Source of the DNA: Climacium dendroides | Taxonomy: Eukaryota > Streptophyta > Bryopsida > Hypnales > Climaciaceae | DNA: 64,000 bases | Direction: 5' to 3' | Assembly (NCBI GenBank): GCA_950106755.1 | Contig: OX467092.1 | Coordinates: 496,001-560,000, forward strand | Shown: positions 59,759 through 64,000 of the stretch, one piece after another | How the letters are laid out: each line of letters opens with the position of its first letter | How positions within the stretch are numbered: the first letter of the stretch is position 1 | Notes under the pieces: generated by a model | What the model was told of the DNA's origin: nothing | The model's input: only the letters and a program-made list of their open reading frames with translations | The model's database searches: none | Translations under genes and position numbers: made by a program

Positions 59759-60730
59759 CTCCTCCAGCAGGGGCTTGCGCTTCCCCATCAACGACAGCAT
59801 GACGGTGTTGAAGTAGGGAATCGCGATTGTGCCCTTCTGCTTGGACAACACTCCCGAAATCAAACGGAAGTCAATGACCCCCACTTTCAGATCAGCTGGA
59901 GTGTCCACAGTCCACACACCGGTTGGCCATGCCGTGTGTCTGTCGTCCTTGATGTTGTATGGCGCATAGTACGCCACTGTTGACGGCGGGACGAAATTCT
60001 TTCTCTCTCTCAGGAAGACCTTGAAGAACTCAGCAGCATGCTTAGAAATTTCTTCTGTGGACTTATTCTTGGACTTCAACTGCTTAATCTCCGAGAAGAA
60101 CTCCTTGCCAGGCCTTTCGAGGAGAACATTCATTGTGGCCGAGGTCACGAAATGTTTGGACTTAAACTCCTTCCATTTCTCCGGCACGACCTCATTGTCC
60201 GCGTTCAGGAGTCCGAGTGACGGGTCAATTTTATTCAACTCCTTCTTCACGAACTGTTTTCGTTTGCGCCTCTCAATCCAGGCACTCGATGAGTAGCAAC
60301 TTTCCAAAACTGATGATGACTGCTTGATCGTCACTTTTGGATGAGGCTGCTTTCTTTTGTCGCCAGACTTATTCAAAATATGGTTGGCGAGCTTCTTCAG
60401 GTCCTCATACGTGAGATTCCCGAAGAATTTGAAATACTCCTTATTGAGCATTCCGTTCTCCGTTTTCCATGAAGGCTTGGCGTTGAACTTCTTGAGCGTG
60501 TCTGGGTCAACAAGCTCGCCATGTGCCGCACTAGAGATGACCTCACTCCAGAGGTTGAAGACTTCATCTGGTGCTGTGATAATTTTTACCTCGTTGGTTA
60601 TCACCAGACTATTTTTTGCATCTTTTCCTTTAGCCTTGGTCTGACCCTTTGCAACGTCGATCATGGAGAACCGCATCTGCATGGCCTTTAGGAATTCCTG
60701 CAACGAATTGTCACATTGTCTGACAGTTAA

Positions 60731-60818
60731 TGAATGAGCTGGACTGGAGCTGAACTACTACGGGGTTTGGTGGGAGGGACATATCCCAGTGCAAATTCAA
60801 CTCGAGTCGAGGTGAATG
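60731..60818 (-). repeat. Locus B palindromes, two copies in intron 1
   Basis: ATGAGCTGGACTGGAGCTGA at about 60733 and TTCAACTCGAGTCGAGGTGA at about 60796. The second ends a few bases from the splice donor (60823). Confidence 0.7.
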
Positions 60819-62305
60819 CTTACCGCGTATTTCATCTTATTGATGTGCACCTCCTTGGACTGTCGGGAGCTTGTAACGGATCCAGAGGAGGTGTCATCCT
60901 TGGGGTTCCGCGGTTTCCCCATCTCCTCCTAGACCTTCCGTGCCCCAAGAATGTTCGTGGCCCACAATGGCTGGATTGCTTGAAAGTGGTTCACGCGGTT
61001 GTAATACGTTGAAATGGATCGCAAAATTTCAGCGTCCTCGGTCCACACAATGTAGCAACTCCATGCTCGGTAGTTGTCGACGATCTCGGGTGCGACATTG
61101 TACTTGGGGTCCTGCATTAGTTTGCTTGTCCACACATTGTGCTGCCCGTTTATAATGTAGAAATCGCCGTCCTTGATTTCTTCCCACGAGTCATCACCGT
61201 CTCTTGTGGGCTTGTTCACGGGCATCAGGCAGAGGGTCTGCCGATTGCTGTGGTCTGTCATATTTACAAGCCAGTGCATCATGTCTTCGACGATGTGATC
61301 CTCTTTGCTTCAGATGTTCAGCGTGGCTGGTGCCTGAATAAGTTTGTCGATGGGAAGGGTCTTCTTCTCCATCTTGTACAGGAACACGTCCGTGCAAGCA
61401 GTCCAGAACCTCTTATAGGCCTTGTTGGACTCTTCGTAGTCCGGCTTCCTGTTCACCCGCAAGGACTCGGGAATGTCACTGAAGTCGCAGGCGATGTCGT
61501 CAACGTCGGACTGATCACCCGATTTGTCCATGGACTTCTGCTGGGAGGAAGAGGCAAGGTTACTGGTTTGCCTTTGTTGTCTCCCGGGATCAGCAGGCTT
61601 TTTGTTTCGTTGCCCCCTCCTCTGTGTATTCGCAGGAGGTTGCTTGTCAGTGGAGATCTGACTCCCTCCTTGGCTCTCCACATTCAAGGACACGGTGCGG
61701 GCAGTTTTGCTTTCCCGCTCTATGGTTATTTTTGTTTTTAGACAAGCAAAGTCTTGGAACATTTGCCTGAGCTTCCTGCATAGTTTGTGGCCTGATATTG
61801 GATCTCCGTTTTCTTTCAAGAAGACCCTCTCGTTCACCTTCTCCTCGAGCTCCCTCATGTGGTCCTGGAACGACGTAGTTTCAAGACTTTGGATGAGATT
61901 TGTCACGCGGAATGGTATTTTCTCGGAGTTGAAGTGGATGGTGAAGTTGTATTGATCTTTGGCGGGGACACCCAAGACAACCGTTTGACAGTGAATTTTA
62001 ATCGTTGGCGGAATGTCTTCTACCACGTCCTTCACTTGCTCTTCGTAGGACATGGGGAGGAAGCAGCTCATCCCCCTGTATTTCACGCAAAAGGCAATGA
62101 GCTCTGTACAGGGGATCATGGTAAGGCTCCAGCACTCGACCCTCTCGGGGTATGTGAATTCCCAGTAGTCCCCGTCGTCGAGGAAGTCGTCCCCGTCATC
62201 CTCACTGACCTTCAGGACTTCTGTCCTTGTGAAGTATTGTTGCAACTTTTCAACTTGGCTGTCCATCTACACGTTGTAGTGTGGTCAACGTGTTAGCTTA
62301 TTTAT

Positions 62306-63141
62306 TTAGCTCGATTCGAGTTGATCGCCTTTCATCACTACCTCTACTCAGGTCATCTATCTGGTTCTCACTTCTTAATTGTGCCCGTCAGTTTACATGG
62401 ACATTACTCTCGGAGGTGCACCTTCTTATATTTAGCGGAGGCTCAGTGGTGTTTTAATGGGTTTTTGTCTATACCTCAGCGCAGTGTTTTTTTGTTTCTG
62501 TTATGAGTGGGCTTATCATTTAGGTTTCCCTTGCGATATCAGTGATTTTTTCATTCTGTCGTTTTTTCCAGTGTTTCTCCCGACTAGTGATTTTACGTGA
62601 TGTCCTCTGTCTGTTTTTTCCGATTTTCGCTATCTCATAATACATAGTCTTTTATATGGATCATCTTTTTTAGGTGACTATGGTGTGTTTGGTTTATGAT
62701 CAGCTCGATTCGAGCTGATCGTCAATGAGCTTCTTGCGTCATAGAGTGACCCCCATGTTCTCTCTACCTGATTAAATCCCCTCGTTGTTTGGTTCATTGT
62801 TTCATTTTGTTGTTGATTATTCTCTATTTGATTTTCTTTGGTTGTTTTAGTTCGATTCGAGCAGTATTATTATTTATTTACATTGAACTACTATTTATAT
62901 TCTACATGAAGTCGACTCTGATTTTTAGGTTTTTTAGACGTTCATCATTTTCTAATGAGCTCGATTCGAGCTGATTCTACAGGTTGCTACAACGTTCAGC
63001 ATGTTCTCGCAACGGTCCTACGACTAGTAATTAGCTCGAGTCGAACTGATTATGTGGTTCTAATTCCTGCATATTCAGCTCGAACCCATCTGATTATGTA
63101 CATTGCACTTTTGATATTCAATGGTGTTCGAGCTGAATTTG
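62306..63141 (-). repeat. Locus B palindromes, seven copies in the 5'UTR intron
   Basis: Copies at about 62306-62329, 62698-62720, 62845-62868, 62953-62976, 63028-63054, 63072-63097 and a partial one at 63119-63141. The copy at 62698-62720 is a perfect 23-bp palindrome: GATCAGCTCGA, a central T, then TCGAGCTGATC. Consensus half-site CAGCTCGA. The sequence between copies is unrelated. Confidence 0.8.
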
Positions 63142-64000
63142 CATTGTAGTGTGACAATAGTGACCCTCAAACTAACCATACCCTAAACCCTCATTACAAT
63201 GTTATTAAACCCTATGCAAACCCTCGTCCCAGTGCAACCACTCTTTTGTTTCAAATTTCCTACGAAAGAGTCCTAACCTATCAAATAACACAATGGCAAC
63301 CTTTTGATACTTGTCTCCTTCCACAAATGAGAAAATCCTTGAAGCTGCTACCACAAATGTATCCAAATCGCACTGCTGCAAATCCAAGAGTGCAAAACAA
63401 GTAGTGAGAAAACAAGAAAAGTGCAATTGCAACTACTCAGTCACATGCAATTATTTTGGGAGACAGGCAATTCATTCGTCCCCAAGTTCAACAGAATTGG
63501 AACATCAAGATGCACTACTGAAGTCGCTGATTACACAATAGAAACAAATTCCCCGCTTACAGAGTCTACATCCAAATAAAAGCAGACCAGAAAATTGCAT
63601 CCAAACAAGTTGCACGCTTACACATCCAAAACAAACCAGATCAAAAGAAGAATGGAAGACTAGGTTACAATGACCTCGCAATGACCTTGGAATTGCACCT
63701 ACCTTGACCTCGCTAACTAAGCGAAACAGAACAATAGCCAGAAACAAACAAGCAAATGAAGCAACCAAAAATTCTTACCTTGCGCTTGATGAACACTCCT
63801 CCTTGTGCAGCCAAGCAATCTTCACACGAACCCACGTAGTGTCAATGCGCACCCACGAAGTCTCCAAGCGCAGACTACAACAAAAACACCTCCACTTCCA
63901 ATGGCTCCTAAACCCTAGCATGAAAATGTGTCCGTCCTTGACATTGTGTAGCTGACATCACGTGCTTTGTTCACAGTGCGTACCAGAAACTCACAAACTC
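63142..64000 (-). other. Upstream region of locus B with a possible 5'UTR exon
   Basis: No coding region supported. On the minus strand AGCGCAAG/GTAAGAAT near 63780 is a good donor that could end a leader exon and open the intron that closes at 62267. A short imperfect repeat of CACGWAGTSTC type lies at 63825-63865. Confidence 0.35.

Larger units (their letters stand above)
59754..62266 (-). pseudogene. Locus B, 5' half: N-terminal, ParB-like and middle domains
   Basis: Exon 62266-60824 (481 codons) and the first part of the next exon, 60697-59754, which is cut by the retrotransposon. Starts MDSQVEKLQQYF after an acceptor GTGTAG, implying a 5'UTR intron. The N-terminal domain GDYWEFTYPERVECWSLTMI matches locus A. 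The ParB-like domain has DGDFYIINGQHNVWTSKLM, where the gene in the Mutator-like element has DGNHRR. The motif IV position reads LKVGVIDFRLISGV. Two stops: TGA 61310-61312, where locus A has Arg (a CGA to TGA change), and TAG 60929-60931, where locus A has Trp. No frameshift. The stops show decay apart from the recent insertion. Confidence 0.7.

Overview
This is plant nuclear DNA. Typical plant introns interrupt several genes. The window's left edge carries the first two exons of a plant oxidosqualene cyclase, and most of the rest is transposable elements. Plant-type Ty3/gypsy elements and a Mutator-like element with a SWIM transposase fit a land plant. A non-seed plant (bryophyte, lycophyte or fern) is my guess and is not shown by the sequence.

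Layout: 0.46-1.43 kb (-), 5' exons of an oxidosqualene cyclase. 2.6-6.05 kb (+), a Ty3/gypsy element cut off inside reverse transcriptase. 6.8-7.44 kb, a satellite of about 175-180 bp. 7,451-22,942, a 15.5-kb Mutator-like element inserted into that satellite, with a 10-bp target duplication. It carries a decayed SWIM transposase (-) and, divergently, a long multi-exon gene (+) for a protein joining a ParB/sulfiredoxin-like domain to a DNA-methyltransferase-like domain. 22.9-25.1 kb, the satellite again, then an inverted block of it. 25.9-29.3 kb, a CCGG-rich, retroelement-like gene (-). 29.5-30.6 kb, a tandem repeat of about 355 bp.

31.85-37.14 kb (+) and 62.27-39.74 kb (-) hold two diverged, tail-to-tail copies (locus A and locus B) of a second ParB-methyltransferase family. 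In both copies the protein runs through compatible exon phases into a C-terminal FCP1/NIF-type HAD domain (clean in A; the last B junction is unresolved). Both are now pseudogenes. Locus B is split by a 17,178-bp Athila/Tat-like retrotransposon (42,576-59,753) with nearly identical 1,737-bp LTRs and a GGGAC target duplication.

The most unusual signal is a set of 24-bp imperfect palindromes. They sit at matching intron positions of loci A and B, including the presumed 5'UTR intron. The half-site is CAGCGCGA in A and CAGCTCGA in B, so each locus carries its own version in many copies. A ParB-like protein with locus-specific palindromes recalls ParB-parS pairing in bacteria. That parallel is inference; no binding is shown. 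Three ParB-methyltransferase loci in 64 kb, one of them cargo of a transposon, suggest a mobile or recently amplified plant gene family of prokaryote/phage-like architecture.
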